From: Portunus trituberculatus
Taxonomy: Eukaryota; Arthropoda; Malacostraca; Decapoda; Portunidae
Assembly: GCF_017591435.1 (NCBI RefSeq)
Contig: NC_059300.1
Span: 17,072,503-17,136,502, forward strand
Direction of reading: 5' to 3'
DNA: 64,000 nt
Below the pieces are notes generated by a model. The model had not been told where the DNA came from, did not search any database, and worked only from the letters and a program-made list of their open reading frames with translations. The position numbers and the translations under genes are program-made. Shown here in pieces: positions 42,724 through 53,346 of this stretch. Position 1 is the stretch's first letter. Each line of letters begins with the position of its first letter.

Positions 42724-43616
42724 CTAGAGGTGATCTTTCCCAGGCTTAGGAAATGGAAGAACCACTGCGACAGCCCAAGAGGATGGAAAATCACCGGTAT
42801 GCCAAATCATATTATAAAGATTTAACTTTAAGATTAAAGTTAAAAGCACAGTCAGACATGTGACGCAAAAAGGCATAAGGAATGTCGTCTGGACCAGGAG
42901 AAGAGTCATGACACTGAGACAAAGCAGTCCGCAACTCGGACGCAGAGAAAGGGACTCCCCTCCAGCCGAAGAATAGTTCATGCCAAGAGATTCCATTCTC
43001 TGGCGGTGACGTGCGCCCGGGGCTGCAGGATGCCTCCGGGAAACACTGGCAAAGTGCTCTGCGAATAGGTCGGTGACAGTCCTAGGGTCTGCCACCATTC
43101 GCCAGCAGACAACAAAACTGGTGGGGAAGGAGCAGAATACTTCCCAGCAATTCAGCGGACTTTGTTGAAGACATCCGTAAGAGGGGTGCGGACGTTTATG
43201 GAAGAGACATAAGCTCTCTAAGAGGCTCTTTGTGCCTCTTTCAAAATGCGGCGGGCCTGAGCTCAGCAGCGTCGAAAAGCTTCCAGACACTGCGGGTCCC
43301 CACGATGTCGCCGGAGACGAAAGAAAGGTGCCCGTTTCTCTTTTACAGCGTTAGTGCATGCTGCGGTCCACCAAGGAACGGGACGCTTAGTAAAGCGACC
43401 GGACGTTCTAGGGATTGTCTGAAGCGCTGCTGAATGTAAAAAATCGGTAAAATAATCAACAGCCTCAGCACAAGTAGAAAAGTCAGCCAACGGATGGATA
43501 AAAGAGCTAAGGTCTGTGAATCGAGTCCAATTTGCCTTGTCTAAAATCCAGCGTGGGGGCCGGAACTGTGGTTCAGAGTTCACAGATTCCAATAAAATAG
43601 GAAAGTGACCCGCCAA
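42724..43616 (-). pseudogene. I-type LINE EN-RT linker
   Basis: Two frames (43263-43616 and 42724-43290) cover the region between endonuclease and RT: PPRWILDKANWTRFTDLSSF, FTKRPVPWWTAACTNAVKEK, RADPRTVTDLFAEHFASVSR-like text and FPSSWAVAVVLPFPKPGKDH. The W-x-x-A motif and KxRPxPWW are common in I-group and Jockey-group elements. One frameshift near 43270 separates the parts. Confidence 0.75.
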
Positions 43617-44200
43617 TTAAAATCAAGGAAAGAATTAGATGTACACAGAGAAAGATCGATAGCTGTAAAAATCCCAGTAGGACTGTGGAAATGTGTAACA
43701 TCCTCAGAATTCAAAATCTCCAATCCCTCATTCTCAATAAAAGAACCGATTAAAACCCACGAGGATTACTAGCACCTTCATCCCACAATGGGTGACGTCC
43801 GTTAAAATCTCCCAACAAAAGAAAAGGCGGAGTCAGCTAACGCCCCAGGCCGTCAAGCTCACCTCTGGAGACAGGAAGCTGAGGAGGGAGATATAAACTG
43901 CAAATGGTGTACAATCGTCCCATAAAGACCTTAACAGCAACCACCTGAATGGAAGAGTTAAGTTGTAACGGCATAACAGGTATATCCTGACGGACTAGAA
44001 TAGCTGTGCCACCGTGGTGGCCATGGTCAGGGAAAGTAGTGCTTAAAAAGGCACGATAGCCAGGAGGACTAGAATAAGTACTATCACCTAGCATAGTCTC
44101 TTGTAGAGCTACACAGGCTGGAGAGAACTCCGACAGCAAAGCTCGGAGTTCCCCCCACGAGGCGCGAAGGCCTCTACAGTTCCACTGTAGAAGCTTGAAG
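43616..44200 (-). pseudogene. I-type LINE endonuclease
   Basis: The minus strand from about 44190 reads LLQWNCRGLRASWGELRALL and SEFSPACVALQETMLGD, with the Asn of WNCRG and the Glu of QET as catalytic residues. The open frame 43837-44139 continues with HHGGTAILVRQDIPVMPLQL and VVAVKVFMGRLYTICSLYLP. A stop interrupts it before LLGDFNGRHPLWDE (GDFN box near 43800). The final SDH part is degraded. The enzyme would nick target DNA to prime insertion. Confidence 0.83.
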
Positions 44201-44204
44201 ATGA

Positions 44205-44946
44205 CTATTTAGGTGCAGTGGACGGGCGAGCCTTTTGAAGGGGCTGCCCGTGACTCACCTGACTAGAAATATTCAAGCGACGAGAAGACACCGGGAGTTG
44301 TGATGTGCCGGGTCGTTGGACCGCTGCCTTTCGGCATACCGGTGAGTGATGCGAACCATCATCACACCTACCGGTCATTGGAGGACGAGGGGTCAGGCTG
44401 GACTGCACTTTTTGACACAGTTGGTCCACGAGGGGCAGCTGTGACAATATCATCAGACGTCTCCATGCTAAGACCATCCTCATCACTAGAAGCCCGATCT
44501 GATATAGAGGATGTCACCGGAGGCTAAGCAGAAACTACTGGAGCTACCCTAGCAGAGCGGTCCCTGGAGGACTCACGATTATGTGCACCGGGAGAAACCT
44601 TAGACTGCTTAGGCTGAGCTAAATCTATCGACTCTGCAGAGCCGCGGTGCCGTTTGGTCAGGCCCTTCAAAGGCTTAGGCGATACAGGGGGCAAATGGAC
44701 ATCCACTAGATGGGTGACTTTGATCATATCCGGATTATTCCCGTCACTTCTTAAAGATGACTCAACTGAGTCGTCAGACAAAAGAGCAAATCTGTTAGCT
44801 AGATGAACAGGACCACCCGCCCCAACAGAGCGAGAGGTAGCAAAAAGGAGTTGTCCTTGGACCGGCAGACTCAGCTGAAGAGCGTGCGGCCAATGAAGCA
44901 TAGGATGTCGCACCAGTACCGGCCTTCTGGCGGTACAGGAGTTCAC
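44205..44946 (-). pseudogene. I-type LINE ORF1, C-terminal part
   Basis: Two low-complexity frames follow the zinc knuckles: 44524-44946 (NRFALLSDDSVESSLRSDGN, VDVHLPPVSPKPLKGLTKRH) and 44205-44486 (DQLCQKVQSSLTPRPPMT, RRLNISSQVSHGQPL). They are Ser/Pro/Arg-rich tails of the kind found at the end of LINE gag-like proteins. No domain recognised. ORF2 begins just downstream at about 44200. Confidence 0.55.
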
Positions 44947-44986
44947 AGCGGGCGCTACCTAGGCTGATGAACTGAGTGTTGGCAAG

Positions 44987-45205
44987 CTATAGAATGTCCT
45001 GCTCCAGGCGATACCTAGGACATTGCCTGGAACGTACCTGGTGAGCATCCCGGCAATGGAAACAATAAGCTGCAGCATTGTCCTCAGAATGTGAGTCTAG
45101 TGCTGAGCAATTACCGCATCGAGAAGCTTCTTTGCAGGAGCTTTTGCCATTGCCGTAGCCGTAGCACAAGAAACATTGAAGAGGACGGGAAATAAAACGC
45201 CTCAC
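44987..45205 (-). CDS. I-type LINE ORF1 CCHC zinc knuckles
   Basis: A 72-codon frame with CFLCYGYGNGKSSC (CCHC-like with Asn in the His position), CGNCSALDSHSEDN and YCFHCRDAHQVRSRQC, giving a row of two or three retroviral-type knuckles that bind element RNA. It follows ORF1's N-terminal part after a small shift. The motif RQCPRYRLEQDIL after the last knuckle is common in I-group ORF1 proteins. Confidence 0.82.
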   Translation of the reverse strand: MRRFISRPLQCFLCYGYGNGKSSCKEASRCGNCSALDSHSEDNAAAYCFHCRDAHQVRSRQCPRYRLEQDIL

Positions 45206-45236
45206 CCTAAGATTAATAGGTCCGATATTAACACGG

Positions 45237-45992
45237 TCAGGGAGGGTGGAGCAAAAAAAAGGTGAGAAGGACCATGTTGGAGAAGTTCCTCATCTTAGTC
45301 ACCTTTTGGACTGAGCGAGGACACATTGCTAGTATTTCCTCATCAGGGAATTCATAAAGATCCTGACTGTACACACAACCTTTACTGTAAATCAAGGTGG
45401 GATGTGCCTTAATAGTCTCAAACATGCTGTTAGAAGGACATGGTAGATGTTGCAACATCCTTGCCTGCGTGATATCTTTTGCTCGCACTAGCACCCCTTT
45501 CCCGTATTTCTTGAGGTTTCCCTCAGGAATCGTGCCAATCTCTTTCAACAGGTACCGGGAGGTATGTATGAAATTCCCGCGCCCATTTTTGTAGTACGCC
45601 ACAAACCAACGTGGAGGCGGGATCTGGCAGACTTCTGGAACTGAATTGTCTAAATAGTTTTCAAAAACATTTGGGATGTAATCCATGTCACTGTCTGAAA
45701 TATTACGTGACTGGAGAAATTCAGTTTTAAAGCCAGAGCCGGCAAGGGGCAGAGATGCTACATGTTCATAAGCCAAACGGGCTTCATCACATGACACAAA
45801 CGTCACATAGCAGCGGTTAGAAGGAAAGTCCTTATCATAAACCATTCGAATGCGAACAACCCTACCATACGCCTTGAGAAGTGAGTGCAAGGCATGATAG
45901 GAAAATGATTGATTAACATTTACCCCTTGTGGAGGGGAATCCTGCTTCCCACTCAGACCTGAAGATGACGTCTCGCGGGCCAGGTCAGCCAC
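45237..45992 (-). CDS. I-type LINE ORF1, N-terminal part
   Basis: 251 codons, open. Residues about 28-85 read FSYHALHSLLKAYGRVVRIR, MVYDKDFPSNRCYVTFVSCD and EARLAYEHVASLPLAGSG, with an RRM-like pattern (a hydrophobic strand, then R-x-Y-V-x-F). A second part (IPPPRWFVAYYKNGRGNFIH, KKYGKGVLVRAKDITQARML) looks like the structured core of I-group gag proteins. The start Met at 45992 fits, with no longer upstream frame. The frame runs out near 45237 before the CCHC region. The RRM assignment is by pattern only. Confidence 0.75.
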   Translation of the reverse strand: MADLARETSSSGLSGKQDSPPQGVNVNQSFSYHALHSLLKAYGRVVRIRMVYDKDFPSNRCYVTFVSCDEARLAYEHVASLPLAGSGFKTEFLQSRNISDSDMDYIPNVFENYLDNSVPEVCQIPPPRWFVAYYKNGRGNFIHTSRYLLKEIGTIPEGNLKKYGKGVLVRAKDITQARMLQHLPCPSNSMFETIKAHPTLIYSKGCVYSQDLYEFPDEEILAMCPRSVQKVTKMRNFSNMVLLTFFLLHPP

Positions 45993-46404
45993 CTCACGAG
46001 AACCTGATATTTTTTTGTTTTACCATATGTATAAAGTTACACAAAAAAAATAGCTCCAGGGGCAAGGGAAACCACCTAATGGGACTACAATGGGAGCGAG
46101 CGCTGGCTGCCGTGGACGGGGTACCTCGTCCCCATGCAGACCAGTCGTTTTGAAAAAAGGCCCCATATGATGCGAATGTTTGTCCACGACAGAGCTGAGA
46201 CCCCCCTCCCAAAGCATCCCAGCCTGGACACCCAACCATCCAGCACAGGAAGGCCCCTATTGGGCGATCCCTCCAGCGGATGGGTCCGCTGGTCCACTGG
46301 CAGCCTACGTAGGAACCATTTAGTCTGGCCCCTCACTGGCGACCTTACTAGCATGGGTAGCCCTCTCCCCCTCAAAAGGGCACAGCAGGGGCCTAAGCCC
46401 CCTC
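45993..46404 (-). other. I-type LINE 5' UTR
   Basis: GC-rich non-coding leader before ORF1. The minus strand begins with GGGGGCTTAGGCCCCTGCTG and contains GTACCCCGTCCACGGCAGCC. Short open frames on both strands are not supported as genes. An internal promoter, as in other LINEs, is likely but not identified. Confidence 0.7.
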
Positions 46405-47734
46405 TATTTTGTACTAGTATTTCTGTGAATCTGTCATCTGTGTAAGTGTATTTGTATATGTTGTTGTTTATTCCCTCAATTAATTAAGTCTTCGATGGTG
46501 AAACGTTCCTGGGGCCAGCCTCTTTCTTCTGTAGTGTAGATTTCTAGATCTATATCGTTAGACCCTTTAGGCATTATTAACTTTTGTTCCATGCTTGCTA
46601 TTTCTTCGTTAATTGTTTCTCCTTGTATTTCTTTTTTATCTCTATTTTTTTTTTTTTTTGTTTCGTTTTAGGCACAGACGTGATTTTTGTTTAGTTTTGT
46701 TGACTTGTGAAGATTTTCTCTGAGTCTGGAATTTCTGGAATTTTTCTAGTGGGTAAGCCATTTAATTTGAGTACTTTATTCAGTTCATCTTCATAAGAGC
46801 CTGTGGTTTTCATGTTCCTATAATGAGCGTGGACAATACAAATGTTTATTTTGAGGGTTTCTTCTTTACTGATTTGTGTATTCATTTGGGTAGCCTGTGG
46901 ATTAGCCTACCAAAGTTGGGTGATTGTACTGTTTGTTGTTCCCGCATACGTCATTTTGTTCCTTTCTGCTTCCAAATTCCTCTGTTTTTAAGTATTTCTT
47001 TCCTCTTACTGCATTTCATGGCCATAGTACTATGGTGCTCTCCGCAGTTGATACACTGTTTCTTTTTCTCCTTGCATTGTTGCCAGGTGTGTCCTTCTTT
47101 GCTGCAATCTGAGCATATCTTATATTCTTTCGGCTTTTTACAGTCTTTTGTTGCATGGTCTTCTAAATCATAGCATTTCATGCAGCATAGGATTGAGATG
47201 TATGTTTCTTGTTTAATGTCATGTGGTGGGATGCTTAAATTAAATGCCAGTAAACCCTTTTCCGTGCATTTATTAGGTAGAGCTGTTTGACTGAAAGTTA
47301 TCTTGATTGTTGAGGAGTTTGTACATAGATTCTATATCTTCTCCTATCCAGTTGTTACATATCCCAAGCTTTTCTACTATTTGCTCTTCATCCCTGCCGT
47401 AGATGAGTTCATCTACTCCTGTCACTATTAATAGAAGGAGAGCGAAACCATCAGGAGTGGTAAAAACTTTGGTTACATGAATTTCATTTTCACATAGAAT
47501 CTCTAAAAACTTATCTTCTTATCTTAATCTACCGAACCTTCGCATTTTATTTTCACTCTTGTCATCTTGAGTGGTTTCATGATTTCCATGAAGATACTGA
47601 GTGGCATATCTGATAGCAAGGGGTAGTGCATCATTGAGTTTGGTTGCAATTTCACTAAAATGTTCATTAAGAGCTTCTGTTATTTCTTCAGCCTTGTTAA
47701 GTGAGGCATCTTTATAAAATAAAGTGGATATCAT
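46405..47734 (-). pseudogene. Family K ORF1 (gag-like) with three CCHC knuckles, unit 2
   Basis: The N-terminal frame (47519-47734) starts MISTLFYKDASLNKAEEI and reads ALNEHFSEIATKLNDALPLA. Broken frames continue with EEQIVEKLGICNNWIGEDIE. The frame at 46951-47181 carries three perfect CCHC knuckles: CYDLEDHATKDC (after CMK), CSDCSKEGHTWQQC and CINCGEHHSTMAMKC. The C-terminal frame (46691-46885) ends IPEIPDSEKIFTSQQN. It is the gag-like RNA-binding protein of a Jockey/I-group LINE. Frameshifts separate the parts. Unit 3 has a matching copy with a roughly 285-bp deletion after the second knuckle. Confidence 0.83.
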
Positions 47735-48295
47735 TGGTTTTTGTTGATGACGACCTGCTTATTCATTGATAATTGATAGTAGTGGTGACAAGAGTGGTTA
47801 CAAAAGTAATGGTATATAAATGGAAAATACTGAGAGATCATAGATTTGTGCAAAAATATGGGTGACTATACAGCTGTTGTAGGAATATAATTGTTGGGAG
47901 TTTGGTGGAAAGAAAGAGTAATAAAAATCACAGAAAAATAACAAACATTTAAAAGGGAAGAGAAAAAAGCAGCGAAACTGTCCGGCAACAGACTCACAAC
48001 ATAAATGTATTAATGAGTAGTGAGTAAGAGGCACAGAAGAGTGAAAGCAAACACTTCCTGAACACCTAATGACATATTAAAGGGAAGTAAATAAATAATG
48101 TTCATTCCAAGCTACTGCAACACTTTTTAGAAACTACAACAAAAATTCTGTAAATGAGTGGTTTAAGCTTAATCCTACAGATCTAAGCATTATCTCTGAG
48201 CGTAGCGAATTTCTCTAGGAAGGTACGAAGGGATTTATCACTTGTTATAATATGTTTCAGGTTAGAGCACTTCATTTTGACATACATTTTTCCAT
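47735..48295. other. Family K 5' non-coding region, unit 2
   Basis: AT-rich region upstream of ORF1, shared with 18960-19504 and 59998-60555. A minus-strand frame (47798-48034, 78 codons, repeated at 60060-60296) is conserved between units 2 and 3 but broken in unit 1. It looks hydrophobic and random, so I leave it as non-coding. Confidence 0.6.
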
Positions 48296-48876
48296 CTCTT
48301 TTCTCACCCCTCCAACTGCTAACTCTGTACTAGGGCCTTATCCGTCCTTATATGGGGTACTATTTGCATGTTTGAGGGAGTTCCACTCACTCAGTGTTAT
48401 TAGATAGATATTTTCGTCTCATCAACTCCCGTTCTCTCACTGACTGTCTTCAGCCTCGTTCTCACCGCCGGAATGTTGCATCTCCTTTTTTTTTTCATCT
48501 TTATTGCTATTTTCATGGTAATTACTCTAGTGATCATGCTAACAGCATAGCTCCCTTTTTCCTGCTGCATCGCTGCACAAGGCATCTTCTTTCTCGCATC
48601 CCTATTCTGTCCAACCGTCTAAATACAAGAGTTAACCAGTATTCTCAATCATTCATACTTTTCATTGGTAAACTCTGGAACTCTCTGCCTGTTTCTGGAT
48701 TTCGATCTTCCTACGAAAAGACTTTTGATTTTAAGAGGGAGATTTCAAGATATTTCTCCCTATCTTTCGGCTTATTCCTTCAAAATCTTTTAGAGAACCT
48801 GCAGTTTCTGTGGACCTTTTTCTTCAATGTTTTAATGCCCTTGGTAGGTCTGCTTCTTGCGTAAAAAAAAGAAATG
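48296..48876 (+). mobile_element. Family J 3' fragment (plus), unit 2
   Basis: Homologous to 19505-20375 and 60555-61150. It reads LINSRSLTDCLQPRSHRRNV, then NRLNTRVNQYSQSFILFIGK and LWNSLPVSGFRSSYEKTFD. Its 3' UTR holds the uninterrupted SINE site TTTTAATGCCC near 48832, and it ends in an A-rich tail at about 48860-48900. Confidence 0.8.
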
Positions 48877-49032
48877 AAATAAAATAAAGAAACAAATGAA
48901 AGGTATTGTCGGAACGGAACTTTGTGCAGCTCTCTAATGTTCCACATAGTTTTGAAGAGGAAAAGGCGTTTAAGGATTACATTTTCATTTATTGTCACAT
49001 TTTGATGCAGAAACTCATGACATTTTTGGGGC

Positions 49033-49035
<3 letters not shown>

Positions 49036-49102
<67 letters not shown>
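49036..49102. repeat. (GA)n microsatellite, unit 2
   Basis: Pure GA run, same position in the unit as 20565-20624 and 61317-61362. Confidence 0.95.
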
Positions 49103-49105
<3 letters not shown>

Positions 49106-50057
49106 TAATGGTGGTGGTGGTGCCGGGCCAGGTGGTTGCTCTGGATGTTCCCGTGGATTCCAGCAAGTTACCTTTAATTAAGTGTTATGCAGTAACTGTA
49201 TGTATATATCATAAATAGTATTGTTTGAGTTTTATTTCTTTCTAGCTCGATAGCGATAGGTAAATGAGGTAAGCTGAAGTCATTATCCTAAAGAAATCAT
49301 TTGTATTGTAGGAGATATAGAGTCACGTAGGGCACCCAGAGGCACACCCTCGCCTCGCCTCATTGATGAACCGAATTTCTCAAACGCGTCAACAAACGCC
49401 ATTCCTCATGTACTGACGATGATTTATAATTGAAAGCAAAATTGAAAGCTGTTTCGAAAACTATCCATCCAAAATTTGTTCCGGCCCGTGGAAGACAGGG
49501 GGAGCGTACTGGAGGAGATGGAGGCTGTCTGGTTCTTGTTGGGGCCCATGGCGGGGATCAGGCAGCAAGTCCCGCTCCTCCTTTACCTCTTCATTCAGAT
49601 ATGATCGTCCACTTCCAGCCCCTCACACCCAACAAGAGGCCATCACTACCCACCAACCACCAGATACTGCCACCACTGGAGCCCGGATAGGGAGATAAGG
49701 GCTCCTCCTTCCGTGACAGTGTCTGGTGAATTGTGTGTAGTGATTCATCAAATCACGTTCAAGACTCAAATGTAGAGGAGAAAACATTACGCTCCACCTT
49801 GCCACAGTCACTGCCATGCGAGGGACCTCTTTTGGGGAGAAGAGTGCGCCTTCCTTGGCAGTGGCTAGTGAGTTGTCAAAATTGTCTTTGTGATAATCTC
49901 TTGTTCAATAGGAATTCCATTCCTTTGACCTCTTGATCAGTGTTAGAGGCTGGAAGGTTGCACCGCCATTGTCCCCACACACTCCTGCAGGCCTGGGGTG
50001 GCATCTCAGGAAAGAAAGGATTCATTCCTGCAGAAGAAAATTTGTTTCAACTGCGAT
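49103..50057. other. Conserved non-coding block, unit 2
   Basis: Clearly homologous to 20625-21577 and 61363-62319. Frames such as 49430-49690 and 49733-49936 do not keep the same boundaries in the other units. No gene called. Confidence 0.65.
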
Positions 50058-50405
50058 TCGTCATCGTGAAATTCGCGTCGTTAATGTGATTCCCTCGTCG
50101 TCATCGTGAAACTCGCGTCGTTAATGTGATTCCCTCGTCGTCATCGTGAAAATCGCGTCGTTAATGTGATTTCCTCGTCGTCATCGTGAAACTCGCTTCG
50201 TTTATGTGATTCCCTCGTCGTCATCGTGAAACTCGCATCGTTTATGTGATTCCCTCGTCGTCATCGTAAAACTCGCTTCGTTAATGTGATTCCATCGTCG
50301 TCATCGTGAAATTCGCTTCGTTAATGTGATTCCCTCGTCGTCATCGTGAAACTCGCTTCGTTATCGTGAAATCGTATTGTCATCGTGAAATTATCTTCGT
50401 TATTG
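50058..50405. repeat. 40-bp minisatellite, unit 2
   Basis: About seven copies of the 40-bp unit with core GTCATCGTGAAACTCGCTTC, ending in the common terminal variant ATCGTATTGTCATCGTG. Confidence 0.92.
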
Positions 50406-50560
50406 TCTCCGGCCGCGTTTATTTATTTATTTATTTATTTATTCATTTATTTATTCATTCATTTGAACTTTTTTTTTATCTCTTTCTTGTTCTTATATAA
50501 TTGTTTACTAATAATCAATGTATCTTTTATTTATCTATCATGATGAACGTAGAAGCGTCA
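50406..50560. repeat. (TTTA)n tract and spacer, unit 2
   Basis: TTTA/TTCA repeats at about 50417-50465, then AT-rich spacer up to the LINE-tail insertion. No gene. Confidence 0.8.
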
Positions 50561-50705
50561 GTCTCAGTGGGCATGTAGTCAGGGCTGAGTCAATAGGGAG
50601 ATTTAAAAGAAGGTTAGATAAATTCATGGATGGGGAAGATAGATGGAATTAGGTAGATTAAGGACACTGGGACTGCCTCGTATAGGCCTGGCGGCCTCTT
50701 GCAGC

Positions 50706-50708
<3 letters not shown>
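50561..50708 (+). mobile_element. Short LINE 3' end, unit 2
   Basis: About 150 bp that encode AESIGRFKRRLDKFMDGEDR then WN and a stop, the last residues of a CR1/L2-like LINE ORF2, plus a short 3' UTR (TATAGGCCTGGCGGCC). It lies in the site that is empty at 22046 in unit 1. Its tail has merged into the following (CT)n run. The same insertion is at 62663-62832. Confidence 0.78.

Positions 50709-50755
<47 letters not shown>
50709..50755. repeat. (CT)n microsatellite, unit 2
   Basis: Pure CT run at the common unit position. Confidence 0.95.
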
Positions 50756-50757
<2 letters not shown>

Positions 50758-51600
50758 AGCCTTACATATTCCTTTTTCGTTAACACCCCGGTCAAAATAT
50801 CTAAATCAAGTTATTTGAATCGATTTAAATAAGAGTAAAAATCCATCATTTGAATTTATTGATTTTATGGATTAAAATCATTGGAATTAAGATTTGTTAA
50901 AGATTTTTGACCTTGATAATAAGAAAAATAATAATCTATCAAAATTAGATATAAACGTGTAAGAATAACACGAGAAACCTACTAATGCATTCTCTGTAGA
51001 ATTGAAAAACTGTCTTTATGAACGCCAGTAGCTTTTCAAAAATACACGTTCTGGATCCCTTAACTCGTTCGTCATCTCTTGTTATCGATTTACCAGAATA
51101 CTAGAACTACCTTCCGTATGCTCAATGCATACCGTTTTTTGGTGATGCAGCCTAATATCTCATCACAATATTGTCTACTCTTCTCAATAGATGACTTATG
51201 AACTTTTTCTGAGATGCATTGTGAGTAATGCTACTTTCATACATTCACGTATGTGAACCACGTATCCTCCCGTATGTAGAATGTTGTCCATACGTGGGAA
51301 TAGGAGACCATAATATACCCCACCACCAAACAACATGTCACTGGTGCTTGCGTGGTCAGAAGCACGTAGGGTGCACGTACGTAAACGTATGTACGTGCAA
51401 ACCAGCCGATGCACACAGTGCATTCGAGGTGCTTACGAGGAAATAGGCCACTACCCCATCAATTAACACCACGTGCCGGTGCCCGTACGACACTGGTATG
51501 TGCCACGCATCCGTTGCTATGTGGGAAACAGTACCTGCATAGCATAACGAAACGCGTGGTGAATACCTGCCATGTACATATATGACAACTACACTTATCA
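50756..51600. other. Unit tail, unit 2
   Basis: Homologous to 63055-63900 almost throughout and to 22134-22860 in part. The last 250 bp are rich in ACGT and E-box-like motifs (GCACGTACGTAAACGTATGT, CCACGTGCCGG) found only in units 2 and 3. Short frames are conserved between the two simply because the copies are near-identical. No gene recognised. Confidence 0.7.
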
Positions 51601-52126
51601 AGTAATCAGTTGCTGCACCACTTTCGGAGAATCAACAACGCCCTTTCATTCATTGCTGTGTTCTCTTCATATTTATACCTGTATTTGTTCATTCTCTCAG
51701 TATAATTTACAATTATTATTTGCAACTCTCTTTTTTTATGTAAGATTAAGAACTAAAAAGGGCAAAAAAATGAATATTAGAAAAAAATTCCCACTTGAGT
51801 TGTAGTCTCCATATAAAAATTAAAAGAATTATTCAAAATTCAGGGAGAAATCTCTCGATATCGCTCTCTTAAATGAAGTTAAGTCGTAGGAAGAAAGAAA
51901 TACAGAGACAGGCAGGGAGTTCCCCTGTTTACCAGTGATAGGTTTGAATGATTGACAATACTGGTTAACTCTTGTATTACAGGGTTGGACAGACTGGGGG
52001 TGAGAGGAAGAAGAAAGCCTCGTGCAGCGAGGCAACAGGAGGAGAGTAAACATGCAGTTAGCAAGATCAGTAGAGCAGTTAGCAAGAAAATAGCGGTAAA
52101 AGATAGAAAGAGATGCAAAATTTCAC

Positions 52127-52495
52127 TCAGTTGATGAGACGAAAAGCTTTTGATTTCCCCCTATCTAATAAAGCAGTATGAGTGGAACCTCCCCAAACAT
52201 GCGAAGAGTACTCCATACAAGGACGGATAATGCTCTTGTACAGAGTTACAAGTTGGAGGAGCGAGAAAAACTGGCGGAGACACCGCAGAACACCTAACTT
52301 CACAGAAGCTGCTTTAGCAAGAGATGAGATGTGAAGCTTCCAGTTAAGATTATAAGGAAAGGACATATCGAGAATATTTAATGTGGAAGAGGGAGACAGT
52401 TCAGTGTCATTGAAGAAAAGGGGATAATTGTCTGGAAGGTTATGTCGAGTTGATACATGGAAGAATTGAGTTTTTGAGGCATTGATAACTATCAA
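52127..52495 (-). pseudogene. Family J RT thumb segment, unit 3
   Basis: 122 codons reading MIVINASKTQFFHVSTRHNL, PDNYPLFFNDTELSPSSTLN, DMSFPYNLNWKLHISSLAKA and KLGVLRCLRQFFSLLQLVTL. It covers the part after the YADD box, which lies near 52620-52650 in another frame. It leads into the IRPCMEYSSHVWGGSTHTAL region. Confidence 0.82.
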
Positions 52496-52702
52496 GTATT
52501 CTCAACCCCAATCAGAAATCTTAGAAAGATCAGAAGTCAGGCGTTCTGTGGAGTTCCTGCGTGATCTGTTGACTTCCTGAAGGGTTGGACGTCTCTAAAA
52601 GGACATTGAAAGATGTAGGGTGGTATCATCAGCGTAGGAAAGGATAGGGCAAGAAATTTAGTGAAAAAAGTCATTAATGAATAATAGAAAGAGAGTGGGT
52701 GA

Positions 52703-53346
52703 TGTTACATTCACCGGTTAAACGGGTAAGATTGGCATCGGGGAGCCGGTGAACAATAAAAATAAAAAAAAAACACTGCAGGTTCAACTGGTGAGGAAAT
52801 GCATAGGGGGCACTTTAAAAAGATATTTTAATATCCCATAATGAAACTGACACACATAGATATAACATGAAACATGAAACACAGATATATAACATGAAAC
52901 ACAGGAAAATGACATACACATATACGTATAACACAGAAATAAATACAACAATAAAGAACCCAACTTAATACCTAACAATAATCCTAATCCTAAATGGAGG
53001 CAATGTGGAAAACACGGGACGAGGGGAAGTGATACTTATGCGGTGTCGCAGTGGTGAAGTGCTGGGTGATGGTTGATCCCACGGTAGACCCAAAAGGCGT
53101 TGTGTTCACTGGTTGAGGCCTGGACCTGAACTGACTTCCAGAAAGCCAAGAGCTGGCTTAAACACTTCCGGTTGAGTCGAATGGGGCTGCGTGAATCCAA
53201 CTTCGGGACAATAGCGGGGCTTCATGAAACGGTGACGTGGAGGGTTCACGAGACGGTGACGTGGAAGGGAAGGCGGAGAGGTGGCGAACGAGGTAACAAG
53301 CGGAGGAGGGGATGGTAGTGGAGTATGTTACGGGCGGGCCGTAACA
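52703..53346 (-). mobile_element. Solo LTR of the Gmr1-like element family
   Basis: 644 bp, TGTTACA...CGTAACA, clearly the same LTR family as 28965-29627 and 34553-35212 (shared CACCGGTTAAAC, ACTGCAGGTTCAACTGGTGA, CACGGTAGACCCAA). Flanked by a perfect 4-bp GTGA duplication (52699-52702 and 53347-53350). Internal sequence is lost by LTR-LTR recombination. It has two instead of three copies of the 24-bp TGACGT-containing motif and more divergence, so it is probably an older insertion. The strand is inferred from LTR similarity to the Gypsy element. Confidence 0.92.

Larger units (their letters stand above)
40664..46404 (-). mobile_element. I-type LINE with RNase H, nearly complete
   Basis: A 5.7-kb minus-strand LINE inserted in the unit 2 K LINE. 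It has a GC-rich 5' UTR (46000-46404), ORF1 with an RRM-like region and CCHC knuckles (44205-45992), and ORF2 with endonuclease, RT and RNase H (40664-44200). RNase H after RT and a CCHC ORF1 are traits of the I group. The 3' UTR and tail are missing: sequence goes from the last codons straight into K. The 5' end begins AGAGGGGGCTTAGGCCCC on the minus strand. RT has a mutated active site and several frameshifts are present. Confidence 0.88.
35217..48295 (-). mobile_element. Family K LINE of unit 2, heavily interrupted
   Basis: Minus-strand K LINE. The 3' non-coding part is at 35217-36400, RT at 36400-39300 (including a fourfold 629-bp amplification), linker and EN at 39300-40663, ORF1 at 46405-47734 and upstream region to about 48295. 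A CR1/L2-like tail sits at 39429-39915 and an I-type LINE at 40664-46404 inside the EN. Compared with unit 3 about 295 bp of EN N-terminus is missing at the I-type insertion. Its RT box reads YADE. Confidence 0.85.

Noticed and set aside
47798..48034. 78-codon ORF conserved in units 2 and 3 (also 60060-60296)
   Set aside because: Conserved only because the units are recent copies; broken in unit 1 and lacking any motif.
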